This document shows, piece by piece, positions 51,619-60,988 of a stretch of DNA of 64,000 nt (the stretch's first letter is position 1; the number at the start of each line of letters is the position of its first letter). This DNA comes from an uncultured Eubacteriales bacterium (GTDB lineage Bacteria; Bacillota; Clostridia; Oscillospirales; CAG-382): assembly GCA_900548115.1 (NCBI GenBank), contig URJL01000007.1:1-64000 (forward strand), read 5' to 3'. A program made the translations under genes and the position numbers. The notes under the pieces were generated by a model. That model did not search any database. It was not told the origin of the DNA and saw only the letters and a list, made by a program, of their open reading frames with translations.

Positions 51619-51665
51619 AATCTTGTCAGAGCAAAAGGACTTTTGTTCGGACGGGATTTTTTTTT
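51619..51665 (+). terminator. Attenuator-like terminator in the pyrR leader
   Basis: A long hairpin of eighteen pairs with loop GA (AATCTTGTC-A-GAGCAAAAG with CTTTTGTTC-G-GACGGGATT) followed by T9, located inside the transcribed leader before pyrR. The GAGGTTTGAATC just before it partly resembles a PyrR-binding loop. Feedback attenuation by uridine nucleotides is likely. Confidence 0.65.
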
Positions 51666-51698
51666 GCCGAAATTACAAAAACGAAAGGCGGAGATTTC

Positions 51699-52247
51699 AT
51701 GAACAGTTTTAAGGCAAATCTGATGGATGGACAAGCGATGATGCGCTGTCTTATGCGTATGTCCCACGAGATCGTGGAAAAAAACAAGGGGATCGAAGAT
51801 GTGGTTCTCGTCGGGATCAAGCGCCGCGGCGAGCCGCTTGCCGAGATCATCGCGCAGAACATCGAAAAGATTGAGGGAAAGCGCCCCGAATGCGGCGTGA
51901 TCGATATCAATTTTTACCGGGACGATCTGGAAAAGGCGCTGGACGCGCCGGTCGTGAAAAAATGTGAACTTCCGTTTTCGATTGTCGATAAAAAGGTCGT
52001 TTTGGTCGACGACGTTTTGTACACGGGCAGAACCGTGCGTGCCGCCATCGAAGCAATTTTTGCGCTCGGTCGTCCGAGAGCGATCCAGCTTGCCATTTTG
52101 GTGGACCGCGGTCACAGAGAGCTTCCCTTCCGCGCCGACTATATCGGCAAAGCGGTCGCCACCTCCAAAAAGGAGATCATCATGGTAAAGGTTCCGCCCA
52201 TCGACGCCGAGGCGGGAATCGATCTTTACGAAAAGGAAAACGGCTGA
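51699..52247 (+). CDS. pyrR: Pyr operon regulator / uracil phosphoribosyltransferase
   Basis: A 182-residue PyrR-type protein. It binds pyr leader RNA when UMP is plentiful, causing termination, and some forms also make UMP from uracil and PRPP. The PRPP loop is VVLVDDVLYTGRTVRAAI (about residues 101-118), and RGEPLAEIIAQNIEK is the hood region. The start at 51699 has GGCGGAG upstream. Longer frames from 51573 lie within the attenuator. Followed 63 bases later by uraA, so the pair forms a pyrimidine uptake/salvage operon. Confidence 0.93.
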   Translation: MNSFKANLMDGQAMMRCLMRMSHEIVEKNKGIEDVVLVGIKRRGEPLAEIIAQNIEKIEGKRPECGVIDINFYRDDLEKALDAPVVKKCELPFSIVDKKVVLVDDVLYTGRTVRAAIEAIFALGRPRAIQLAILVDRGHRELPFRADYIGKAVATSKKEIIMVKVPPIDAEAGIDLYEKENG

Positions 52248-52310
52248 TCACCTATGTATATAACCCGCAAGGGAGATATAGAAAACTAACATTATTCGGA
52301 GGATTGAATC

Positions 52311-53648
52311 ATGAAGCTAATCTACGGAATCAATGACAGACCGAAATTCGGTCAGATAATCGTCTTTGCGTTCCAGCAGCTGCTTGCTATCCTGGCAGCA
52401 ACCATCGCCGTTCCGTCCATCGTCGGAAACGGAATGTCCCAGTCCGCCGCGCTGTTCGGAGCCGGCGTCGGAACTATTGTGTATCTGCTCTTCACCAAGT
52501 TTAAAAGCCCCGTATTTTTGGGCTCGTCGTTCGCCTTTCTCGGCTCGATGTTCGCTGCTTTTGCCGGTGCCGTATCGGTTGAAGCGGGTCATGCGGGACT
52601 GATCATCGGCGCTGTGTTCGCGGGGCTTGTTTACGTAGTCATCGCAATCGTCGTAAAGTGTGCGGGCGTTGCGTGGATCGACAAGCTTATGCCGCCCGTC
52701 GTAATCGGACCTACCGTTGCCATCATCGGTCTTTCGCTCTCGGGAAACGCAATCGGCGATATGCTGAAGTTTGCCGAGTTTGATGCGGCAAATTCGGTTT
52801 ATGTCATGGGTGCAAAGGGATGGGTCGGCTTTATCTGCGCTCTCGTTACACTGCTGGTCGTTATGCTCTGCTCGGTCTACGGCAAGAAGATGACCAAGCT
52901 CATTCCGTTCATCATCGGTATTCTTGCGGGCTACGCAACGGCGACCGTATTTACCCTCATCGGAATTGCCACCGAAAATGAGACTTTCAAGATCATTGAC
53001 TTCTCGCTCTTCAACAATATGCAGTGGTATCCCGACTTCACCTTCCTTAAGGCGTCAAAAGGCTTTGCTCAGGTTGATGCGAAGTACATCGCGACCGTTG
53101 CGGTAGCGTATGTTCCCGTCGCGTTTGTTGTCTTCGCGGAGCACATCGCCGACCACAAGAACCTCTCGAGCGTTATCGATAAGGATCTGCTTAAAGAACC
53201 GGGTCTTCACAGAACGCTTCTCGGCGACGGTGTCGGTTCGATGTTCGGCGCTCTGTTCGGCGGCTGCCCCAACACGACCTATGGCGAGTCGGTCGGCTGT
53301 GTCGCCATCACGGGTAACGCTTCGGTCGTAACCATCCTTACCACGGCGATCATGGCGATCGTGATCTCGTTCTTCGGTCCGTTCGTAACCTTCCTTGCCA
53401 CCATCCCCTCCTGCGTAATGGGTGGAGTCTGCGTTACGCTGTACGGCTTCATCGCCGTAAGCGGTCTTAAGATGATTCAGAGCGTGGATCTCGGCAACAA
53501 CAAGAATCTGTTCGTCGTATCCGTTATCCTGATCGCCGGTATCGGCGGCATGGCGCTCAAGATCGGTCAGGTAACCCTCACCGAGATCGCCTGTGCCCTT
53601 ATCCTCGGTATCATCACCAACCTGGTTCTTTCGAAATCCAAAGAATAA
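52311..53648 (+). CDS. uraA: Uracil/nucleobase:cation symporter-2 permease
   Basis: A 445-residue permease of the nucleobase:cation symporter-2 family, with about fourteen helices. Family motifs: FGQIIVFAFQQLLAILAATI near the start and the substrate motif AEHIADHKNLSSV (about 278-290). GGCPNTTYGESVGCVAITG contributes to the binding site. GGAGGA precedes the ATG. Co-transcribed with pyrR, so uracil is the probable substrate. Codon use suggests high expression. Confidence 0.92.
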   Translation: MKLIYGINDRPKFGQIIVFAFQQLLAILAATIAVPSIVGNGMSQSAALFGAGVGTIVYLLFTKFKSPVFLGSSFAFLGSMFAAFAGAVSVEAGHAGLIIGAVFAGLVYVVIAIVVKCAGVAWIDKLMPPVVIGPTVAIIGLSLSGNAIGDMLKFAEFDAANSVYVMGAKGWVGFICALVTLLVVMLCSVYGKKMTKLIPFIIGILAGYATATVFTLIGIATENETFKIIDFSLFNNMQWYPDFTFLKASKGFAQVDAKYIATVAVAYVPVAFVVFAEHIADHKNLSSVIDKDLLKEPGLHRTLLGDGVGSMFGALFGGCPNTTYGESVGCVAITGNASVVTILTTAIMAIVISFFGPFVTFLATIPSCVMGGVCVTLYGFIAVSGLKMIQSVDLGNNKNLFVVSVILIAGIGGMALKIGQVTLTEIACALILGIITNLVLSKSKE

Positions 53649-53682
53649 TCCGCATAAAAATAAAAAGCAAACAACGGAAAAA

Positions 53683-53713
53683 AGTCCCGTGCCTTTCTTC
53701 GGCACGGGACTTT
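53683..53713. terminator. Bidirectional terminator after uraA
   Basis: AAGTCCCGTGCC / GGCACGGGACTT, loop TTTCTTC, between convergent genes. Confidence 0.8.
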
Positions 53714-53724
53714 CTGTTCGTTTT

Positions 53725-54561
53725 TCAATTTCCCGGAAGATATTCCTCGGGATCTACGGCGTGTTCGTCAAGGAAGATCGAAACGTGTACGTGCGGGACC
53801 TCGGCGCTTTCGATGAGCGCGGTCTCGCCGATACCGCCGATCGTGTCGCCGACCGAAACGGAAGCGCCGACGTATATTTCCTGCGGGAGCTCGGCGGAAA
53901 GATTGGAATAACTCGAGACAAGACCGCCCGAATGCTTCAGCACCACTGTTGTTCCCATAAACGGGTCGTCGTAAACATCGGCGACGGTGCCGTCGGCAAG
54001 CGCCGAAACGGGTGTCCCGATGTCGCCGACGATATCCACGCCGTCATGCGTGCGGAAATCGTTCATCGTCGGCGCATAGATCAGCTCGTCTTCGGAAAAC
54101 TCTTTTCCGATATACCCGTTCACAGGGCGCACCCGCACCGTGGGCAGAACGTCGTCAAAAACGGGCGCGGGTATCGGTTCGTCCGCCGCTCCGTCGGGTT
54201 CGCCCGAGACCGAAAGATTTTCCGACGCGTCGGACTCGTTTACCTCGGCAGAAATGCCGCTCGCATTTTCCGAGGTCACCTCGGACGGAAATTCATACTC
54301 GGTCTGGGGCGGAAGATCGGTGGGAACTCTGCCCGATTCGACAAGCTTCGGTTCGGAAAGCTCGGGAAGAGAGATGTTTTTGTTTTCGTAATCAAGGTTC
54401 GGGATCTCATAGCCGTCCGCACCGTCGAGGATCTTTTTCACGCTGTTGGATGTGATGCCTACGACAGCCGCTGCGAGGGCTATGTAGACCCCTGCGCTGA
54501 CCAACTGCTTTTTTATCTTTTTGCTTTGTTCCGGATTTTTCGGTTTGTTGATTAAACTCAT
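53725..54561 (-). CDS. M23-family peptidase, SpoIIQ-like
   Basis: A 278-residue membrane-anchored protein: a single helix near 22-40 (AGVYIALAAAVVGITSN), an acidic linker, then a LytM/M23 domain (about 165-270). Zinc ligands appear complete: HDGVDI (His and Asp) and VPHVHVS (the HxH pair). The shape (short cytoplasmic tail, TM, LytM) resembles SpoIIQ of sporulating Clostridia, which acts at the forespore membrane. It could instead be an ordinary cell-wall endopeptidase. GGAGGTG supports the ATG at 54561. Confidence 0.78.
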   Translation of the reverse strand: MSLINKPKNPEQSKKIKKQLVSAGVYIALAAAVVGITSNSVKKILDGADGYEIPNLDYENKNISLPELSEPKLVESGRVPTDLPPQTEYEFPSEVTSENASGISAEVNESDASENLSVSGEPDGAADEPIPAPVFDDVLPTVRVRPVNGYIGKEFSEDELIYAPTMNDFRTHDGVDIVGDIGTPVSALADGTVADVYDDPFMGTTVVLKHSGGLVSSYSNLSAELPQEIYVGASVSVGDTIGGIGETALIESAEVPHVHVSIFLDEHAVDPEEYLPGN

Positions 54562-54821
54562 GCTTTGCACCTCCGCTTCTATTTTTGCCGCACGGTGAAA
54601 ATATATACAAAATTGTTTCGGATTTTCGAAAAGAGAACGCAGGGAAATTTTCGCAGACCATCACGCCGACATCACGCAAGAAGGGATAAGTTTTTTGCCG
54701 ATGTTCAGGGAATGTTCACATATTGAGTGTATACTATCGAATAGACTGTGGCTTTGTGTTCCTTTTTTGGTAATTTTGGTAAAAGAGCCGAAGCCGAGCA
54801 GAGAAAGGATTCTTTTGACCT

Positions 54822-55802
54822 ATGATTGAAATTCGCAATATTGTGAAGAAATACGGCAATCTTTACGCGGTGAACAATATTTCCTTTACGGTGAATACGG
54901 GCGAGATCGTCGGATTTTTGGGTCCGAACGGCGCGGGAAAAAGCACGACGATGAACATATTGACGGGCTATCTTTCCGCAACCTCGGGCACGGCGTCGAT
55001 CGACGGCGTGGACATTCTCGAAAAGCCGCTCGAAGCCAAGCGCCGTATCGGCTTTCTTCCCGAACAACCGCCTCTTTATCCCGATATGACGGTAAAGGAG
55101 TACTTAAATTTTGTCTACAACCTGAAGCATTGCACGCTCAACCGCAAACTGCATCTCGAGGAGATTTGCCGCGTCGTGCAATTGACCGAGGTGTACGGAC
55201 GGCTCATCAAGCACCTGTCCAAGGGCTACAAACAGCGTGTCGGCATTGCGCAGGCGCTGGTCGGAAATCCGCCCGTCCTGATTTTTGACGAACCGACGGT
55301 CGGTTTGGACCCGAAGCAGATTATCGAGGTGCGCAATCTGATACGCAGTCTCGGCGAAAAGCATACGGTCATTCTGAGCACGCATATTCTGCCCGAGGTT
55401 CAGGCGGTCTGCGACCGTATTATTGTGATCGATGAGGGCAGGATCGTCGCCGACGAAAAAACGCGCGACATCGGGCGCGCCGTCAAGGGAACGCGCCGTT
55501 ATCATGCCAAAATCTGCGGAGACCCGGCGTCGGTTCTTCGCGCTGTGCGCGGCGTTCCCGGCGTTACGTATGTCGAGAGAATGACCGAGGCGGAGGAGGG
55601 AAGCGTTCGCTATCTGATCGAGGCGGATTCCGCTCTTGAAGTGCGAAAGCCCCTTTTCTATACGCTTGCGCAGAATTCCATGCCCCTTATCGGACTCGAA
55701 TCGGCACAGGCAAATCTTGAGGATGTGTTCCTGTCGGTGATCGAAAAGCCCGAGGATACGAATGCAAACGGAAAGGAGAATGCACATGTTTCCGATCTAT
55801 AA
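54822..55802 (+). CDS. ABC transporter ATPase, Gld/ABC-2 type
   Basis: A 326-residue ABC ATPase similar to GldA-type subunits of ABC-2 exporters. Walker A is GPNGAGKST (about residues 33-41), the signature LSKGYKQRVGIAQAL, Walker B VLIFDEPTVGLD and the H-loop LSTHIL. The C-terminal 90 residues are an extra domain. It begins the operon ATPase, permease, GldG-like, DUF4340. AAAGGA lies about 13 bases before the ATG. Such clusters are widespread in Bacteroidetes and also occur in Clostridia. Cargo unknown. Confidence 0.88.
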   Translation: MIEIRNIVKKYGNLYAVNNISFTVNTGEIVGFLGPNGAGKSTTMNILTGYLSATSGTASIDGVDILEKPLEAKRRIGFLPEQPPLYPDMTVKEYLNFVYNLKHCTLNRKLHLEEICRVVQLTEVYGRLIKHLSKGYKQRVGIAQALVGNPPVLIFDEPTVGLDPKQIIEVRNLIRSLGEKHTVILSTHILPEVQAVCDRIIVIDEGRIVADEKTRDIGRAVKGTRRYHAKICGDPASVLRAVRGVPGVTYVERMTEAEEGSVRYLIEADSALEVRKPLFYTLAQNSMPLIGLESAQANLEDVFLSVIEKPEDTNANGKENAHVSDL

Positions 55803-56499
55803 GCGCGAAATGCTCGCCTACTACACTTCTCCCATCGGCTATATCTTTACGGCGGTATTGCTTGCCTTGTCGGGTATTCTTTTTTCGTTTACCACCGTTT
55901 GGATGCGCACAGTCGATACATCGGCGTATTTTGTGTCGATTTTGTTTCTGTTTTCGATTTTGATCCCGCTGCTTACGATGAAGCAGTTTTCCGAGGAGCG
56001 GAAAAGTAAGACCGAACAGTTGCTGCTGACCGCGCCCGTGAGCATTTTCGGCATTGTCTTTGCCAAATTTTTCGCGGCGTTTACGGTTTTTGCCGGCTCC
56101 TTTATTCTGTCCGCTTTTATCAATTTTACGACCCTTGCGGCGGTGACGGGAAAAGAGCTGAATCTTGCGCTCATCGTCGGTTCAAGCGTCGGAATCTTAC
56201 TTATCGGAGCGGCGTTTATCGCGGTCGGCGTCTTTATGTCGTCGCTGACCGAAAATCAGGTCATCGCCGCCGTCACGACCTTCGGCGTGATCTTGTTCAT
56301 GCTCCTGTTTTTCCTGATTCCTTCCTTTATTAAGACGCCGTTCATCCGCGAGGTGCTTCGTTGGTTTTCGGTGATCGACCGCTATCAGTATTTCACGAGC
56401 GGCATTTTCTCGCTGCCCGCCATACTTTATTTCTTCAGCCTTTCGGTAATTTTCCTGTTCCTCACGACCCGCATTTATGAAATGCGCCGCTGGAACTGA
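55786..56499 (+). CDS. ABC-2 type permease, GldF-like
   Basis: A 237-residue permease with six predicted helices, beginning MFPIYKREMLAYYTSPIGYI, typical of the GldF/ABC-2 group. The ATG at 55786 lies seven bases after AAAGGAG. Two upstream ATGs in frame are too close to it. It overlaps the ATPase gene by 17 bases, so translation is coupled. It forms the transmembrane part with the ATPase. Confidence 0.87.
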   Translation: MFPIYKREMLAYYTSPIGYIFTAVLLALSGILFSFTTVWMRTVDTSAYFVSILFLFSILIPLLTMKQFSEERKSKTEQLLLTAPVSIFGIVFAKFFAAFTVFAGSFILSAFINFTTLAAVTGKELNLALIVGSSVGILLIGAAFIAVGVFMSSLTENQVIAAVTTFGVILFMLLFFLIPSFIKTPFIREVLRWFSVIDRYQYFTSGIFSLPAILYFFSLSVIFLFLTTRIYEMRRWN

Positions 56500-56515
56500 G
56501 GAAAGGAGGAAAAAC

Positions 56516-58000
56516 ATGAACGTAAAAGATCTTTTGAAAAGCCGCCGTATGAAATACGGCTCGGTCGCGATCGCGTTTACCGTGATCTTTATTGCGATCG
56601 TGATTCTTTTGAACGCCGTCGTCACGGCGCTGGATTCCCGCTTCGGGCTGTATGCCGACATGACGAGCGAAAAAAGCTTCGAGATCGGCGAGTCCTCCCG
56701 CATGCTCCTTGCCGACGCGGATAAGGACGTCGAGATTGTTTTCTGCCGCGACCGAGACAAGCTTATCGGCGACAGCAATATGGCGCGTATCGTCTTTTTG
56801 GCGGAAAAATATGCGTCCGAATTTTCCAACATTACGGTCGATTTTATCGACAACGAGCGCCGCGGAACCGATCTTGCCCGCTTCCGCGCCACAACGTCGA
56901 CCACCATTTCTTCGACCGACGTCATTGTGAACTGCCCCTCCGACAACAAATACCGCAAGCTGTCGCAGAGCGCCTTTTATTCGAGCGAATCGGGCAAAAC
57001 GGGCTATGTCGGCTTCAACGGCGAAATGCGTTTTACCGCATCGATCCTTTCGGTGACGCGCGCGGCGGACGATAAGATCGCCCTTATATACGGTCACGAC
57101 GAATCGCTTTCGTCCCAACTGCTCGAGGTTCTGATGAACGCGGGCTATGACAGCGAGCAGTCGCTCATCACGCTCGATCTTGCAACGCAGGATATTCCCG
57201 AGAACACTCGCCTTGTCATCATCAACAACCCGCAAAAGGATTTTAACGGCTACGAAGCCGAAAAGAGCGGAAAGGTCAACGAAATCGCAAAGCTCGACCG
57301 CTATTTAAAAGAATACGGAAACCTCTTTGTGCTGGTCAACAACACGACCAAAGAACTTCCCGAGCTTTCGGAATATCTCTCCACCGAATGGGGCATCGAT
57401 TTCCACGCGGGCGAGGTCGTCGAAGACGACGGCAATTCCGAGGCGGTGGACGGCAGAAGTATTATCGCCCGTTACAACATCGACGAAGAAAACGCGCCGT
57501 ATGCCTATGAGGTCGCCCGCCGCGTCGGAACATCCTCGGCGCGCACCATTATGAGCAACACAACGCCGCTTTATCTTTCCTCCGCTTCCCGCCGCACGGT
57601 ATCGCCCATTCTGCAAAGCTCGCAGGGCGCGCGCGTCATGAACGGCGAAAAAACCGTTTCGACGGGTACGCAGACGCTGATGGCGGTCTCTACCTTTATG
57701 GATTATCCCGACGGCAAGTACGAAAAATTCGCGCACGTGTTCGTCTCGGGCTCGGTCGATTTTATCCACACCGACCTTACGTCCGCGACGGCGAACGCCG
57801 ATCTTGTCTACAGTGTTTTGCAGATCGTCGGAACCGAGAAGGTGCCGATCGATATTCCGACCCGCCTGTTTGCCGATAACACGATAAGCGGCATCGGCAC
57901 AAAAACCTTCCGCAGTATGACGATCGGGCTTTCGGCTGTTCCCGCCCTTCTGGTTCTGGCGCTCGGAACCTTTGTATTCATCAGGAGAAAACATTTATGA
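56516..58000 (+). CDS. GldG-family substrate-binding-like membrane protein
   Basis: A 494-residue protein with an N-terminal helix (about 15-37) and a C-terminal helix (FRSMTIGLSAVPALLVLALG), so both ends are in the membrane and the middle is extracytoplasmic. The middle has the GldG/ABC-associated fold (ALIYGHDESLSSQLLEVLMN, VIINNPQKDF, LDRYLKEYGNLFVLV). Member of the family that accompanies ABC-2 transporters. RBS AAAGGAGG. The stop overlaps the next ATG by four bases. Confidence 0.82.
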   Translation: MNVKDLLKSRRMKYGSVAIAFTVIFIAIVILLNAVVTALDSRFGLYADMTSEKSFEIGESSRMLLADADKDVEIVFCRDRDKLIGDSNMARIVFLAEKYASEFSNITVDFIDNERRGTDLARFRATTSTTISSTDVIVNCPSDNKYRKLSQSAFYSSESGKTGYVGFNGEMRFTASILSVTRAADDKIALIYGHDESLSSQLLEVLMNAGYDSEQSLITLDLATQDIPENTRLVIINNPQKDFNGYEAEKSGKVNEIAKLDRYLKEYGNLFVLVNNTTKELPELSEYLSTEWGIDFHAGEVVEDDGNSEAVDGRSIIARYNIDEENAPYAYEVARRVGTSSARTIMSNTTPLYLSSASRRTVSPILQSSQGARVMNGEKTVSTGTQTLMAVSTFMDYPDGKYEKFAHVFVSGSVDFIHTDLTSATANADLVYSVLQIVGTEKVPIDIPTRLFADNTISGIGTKTFRSMTIGLSAVPALLVLALGTFVFIRRKHL

Positions 58001-59415
58001 GTAAGAAAAACAAGCTCCTTCTTATCGCGGGCGCGGCGCTGGTCGTGCTTCTCGGCATCGTGTATTTTTTGCTTTCCCGCTCTTCAAATGCGGGGCAGGA
58101 GGATGAAAAGCAAAAGGACGATACCGTATATCTTTTCGAAAATGCCGCAAAAGAGAACATAAGCACCCTTTCGGTCGATAAAAACGGCGAAAATCTTTAT
58201 ACAATCTTTTACGACGAAAAGACCGACGAGCTTTTGCTCTCGGGCTACGAGATCAATCCCTACAGCACGACCTTTTCCTCGATCTTTTCGCGCCTTCCGT
58301 CGCTTTCGGTGACGGGAACGGTCGCCGACGCGCTCGAAAAGGAGCGGTACGGTCTGGACGGAGAAAACGCCTATACCGTGACCCTTGCGACCAAGGACGG
58401 CAAAACGCAGAAGGTTTATATCGGCGAAAAGCTCGTCTCGGGCGGGGGGTACTATGCGCAGAAGGACGGCTCGGACGAGATCCTGACCGTCACCGACCGC
58501 GTCGAGACGCTGTTTTGCGACAAGCTTTCACTTCTGTCGATGACCCTTGCGTCGCCCATCGACAGCTCGAAGTATTTTTATACCGAGAGCTTTAAGCTCT
58601 ATAAGGACATGAAGCCCTTTGTCGAGATCGAGCTGATTCCCGAACAGGAGCGCGAAGAGGGGAATGCTTACGGTACGTACCGCATGCTCTATCCAGCTCC
58701 GTACACCCCGGCGGATGTTAATTACGATACGGTTCTGAAAAGCCTTGTCAATCCGAGTGCCGAAGCCATCGTCACGACCGAGATCACACCGGAAAATCTG
58801 GAAAAATACGGGCTTACAAAGCCTTCCTTTGAAATTTACTACACCTACGAAGGACTTGAGCGTTCGCTCTATTTCGGAACGCGCACGGGCGACGGGCTGA
58901 TCTATGTTCTGAGCGACGAATTCGGCTTTATCGGACTGGTCGGCATCGAAAAGAGCTTTCCTTTCCTTGACTGGGATCTGATCCGATACGTAAATCCCGC
59001 GCTCTTCGGCATGAATATCGACCGCGTGTCGAAAATTTCGATCAGTGCGCCCGACTTTGAAGAGACCTACCGCCTGGACGGGCTGGGCGACGCGCTGGTC
59101 GTAACGGCGGAATCGAACGAAAAAACCGTCGATACGTATAATTTCCGTCAGCTTTACCGTGTGCTTCTGATGACCTCCATGGAGGGCTACGCCGACGACA
59201 CGTCGACCGACGGTTGGGCGCTGACCTTTGCCGTCGAAACGCGCGACGGAAACGTGAACGAATACGTTTTCTACCGACAGTCGACCCGCAAATGCTTCTA
59301 TACCGTCAACGGCGCGGGAGAATTCTATGTCAGCATCGACGACGTGAACAAGATTTTGTCCGATGCGAAAAAACTTCGAAACGGCGGGCCGATCAATGCC
59401 GACTCTCAGCTTTAA
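57997..59415 (+). CDS. DUF4340 membrane-anchored protein
   Basis: A 472-residue protein with an N-terminal helix (LLLIAGAALVVLLGIVYFLL, about 7-26), followed by DUF4340 repeats of mixed alpha/beta structure (for example YGLDGENAYTVTLATKDGKT and YGLTKPSFEIYYTYEGLERS). DUF4340 genes are known neighbours of GldFG-type transporters. It would sit outside the membrane beside the GldG-like protein. Start coupled to the upstream stop (ATGA). Function unknown. Confidence 0.85.
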   Translation: MSKKNKLLLIAGAALVVLLGIVYFLLSRSSNAGQEDEKQKDDTVYLFENAAKENISTLSVDKNGENLYTIFYDEKTDELLLSGYEINPYSTTFSSIFSRLPSLSVTGTVADALEKERYGLDGENAYTVTLATKDGKTQKVYIGEKLVSGGGYYAQKDGSDEILTVTDRVETLFCDKLSLLSMTLASPIDSSKYFYTESFKLYKDMKPFVEIELIPEQEREEGNAYGTYRMLYPAPYTPADVNYDTVLKSLVNPSAEAIVTTEITPENLEKYGLTKPSFEIYYTYEGLERSLYFGTRTGDGLIYVLSDEFGFIGLVGIEKSFPFLDWDLIRYVNPALFGMNIDRVSKISISAPDFEETYRLDGLGDALVVTAESNEKTVDTYNFRQLYRVLLMTSMEGYADDTSTDGWALTFAVETRDGNVNEYVFYRQSTRKCFYTVNGAGEFYVSIDDVNKILSDAKKLRNGGPINADSQL

Positions 59416-59442
59416 AAAATAAAACGTATCGGAGGAGACAAT

Positions 59443-60888
59443 ATGTTTATCACACCGAACCCCAAAAGCTATACGCAGAACGAAGAGCGCTTTTGCTTTG
59501 AAAACGAGCTTTTTGTGTGTTATCCCGAAAAGGCGATAAAAGCCGAATATATTCCGATCCTTACCGAACTTTTTTCGCATTACACCGCGGAGAGAACCAC
59601 CGCGCGCTTTGTCGAGTCGAAAACGCTTCCGCAGGGCGTCTGCATTCTTTCGAAATGTGCCGACGCGACTGCCGAAGAAAGAGCGCCCGAGGGCGAATAT
59701 GAGCTTTCGGTAACGAAGGACGGAGCGGTCATTCGCTTTTCCGCCTACGACGGACTTTTCCACGGACTTTCGGGTTTTTTACAGCTGATACGTCCCGACG
59801 ATACGGGCGATGCGCTTACGTATTACGTGCGGGGCTGTGAGGTGAAGGACGAGCCGAAAATGAATTTCCGTGCCGTTCACTTCTGCGTTTTCCATCAGAC
59901 GACGCTCGATTTTCTCAAGAAGAACATCATGCTCTGCGGCATGATGAAGTGTACGCATATCGTGCTTGAATTCTGGGGCATGTATCACTATCGCTGCTGT
60001 CCGAACCTCTCGTGGAAGGACGCATACACCGACAACGATATCCGCCCGCTGATTCTTCTTGCCAACGCAATGGGCATGGAGGTCATTCCGATGCTCAATC
60101 ATTTGGGACACGCCTCGGGCGGGCGTATCCACTACGGCAAGCATTCGGCGCTCGACACCGACCTTGCCATGGCGCCGTATTTCGAGGATGACGGATGGTG
60201 CTGGTGTACGAGCAACCCGAAAACGCTCGCGCTTCTCGCCGCCTGCCGCAGAGAGCTGATCGAGCTTTGCGGAGAGGGTAAGTATTTCCACATCGGCTTT
60301 GACGAAGCGTATTCGTTCGGTCAGTGCGACCGCTGCCGCAAGTACGATCCGCACCTTCTCATGAAGGAACATCTCCTTCACACCTGCGAAGATCTCATTT
60401 CGCTCGGCAGACGTCCGATCATGTGGGCGGATATGATGCTGGATGTCGATAAATTCGACCCCGAAAAGTATTTCCTTTCAAGCTCGGCGGGTAAGGATTT
60501 CCGCGGCGAGCTTCCGAAGGAGCTGATCATGGCGGACTGGCAGTACCGCACCGCCGACGAAGATTTCAAGACCTCGTTCGAATTGGCAAACGACGGTTTT
60601 GATGTCGTTACCTGCCCGTGGGACTTTTTTGAAAACGTTCACGCGGCGGCACAGACCGTGCGGGACGGAAAGCTGTACGGCATGATCGCCACAACATGGC
60701 ACACATTGAAGGAGCTTATTTGGCTTATCCCATATGCCGGCGACGAAATGTGGGGAAGCGCCGAGGATCACGGACGCTTCCGCGGCGAGTATTATTCGCT
60801 GTGCGCCGCCTACAACATCCGCCGCTGTGTTCCGTCCGAGGGACATTACGAGCGCGCCGCAACGTGGGATAAAGAGATCGATTATTAA
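59443..60888 (+). CDS. Glycoside hydrolase family 20 (beta-N-acetylhexosaminidase)
   Basis: A 481-residue GH20 enzyme. A small N-terminal alpha/beta domain (ITPNPKSYTQNEERFCFENE) precedes the catalytic barrel. The catalytic pair Asp287-Glu288 lies in FHIGFDEAYSF, where the substrate N-acetyl group assists hydrolysis. WGMYHYRCC and the aromatic CWCTSNP help form the pocket. No signal peptide, so it may release GlcNAc or GalNAc from imported oligosaccharides. GGAGGAG precedes the ATG. It lies 27 bases after DUF4340 and may be co-transcribed with the ABC genes. Confidence 0.9.
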   Translation: MFITPNPKSYTQNEERFCFENELFVCYPEKAIKAEYIPILTELFSHYTAERTTARFVESKTLPQGVCILSKCADATAEERAPEGEYELSVTKDGAVIRFSAYDGLFHGLSGFLQLIRPDDTGDALTYYVRGCEVKDEPKMNFRAVHFCVFHQTTLDFLKKNIMLCGMMKCTHIVLEFWGMYHYRCCPNLSWKDAYTDNDIRPLILLANAMGMEVIPMLNHLGHASGGRIHYGKHSALDTDLAMAPYFEDDGWCWCTSNPKTLALLAACRRELIELCGEGKYFHIGFDEAYSFGQCDRCRKYDPHLLMKEHLLHTCEDLISLGRRPIMWADMMLDVDKFDPEKYFLSSSAGKDFRGELPKELIMADWQYRTADEDFKTSFELANDGFDVVTCPWDFFENVHAAAQTVRDGKLYGMIATTWHTLKELIWLIPYAGDEMWGSAEDHGRFRGEYYSLCAAYNIRRCVPSEGHYERAATWDKEIDY

Positions 60889-60988
60889 AAAACAGAGAAT
60901 CGTACCGTTTTTTCATAGAAAAAGAGGTTTTCGTGCCGCAAAATTTCGTGTATGCTGATGTTGCAATACACCGAAAGGAACAAGTGAA

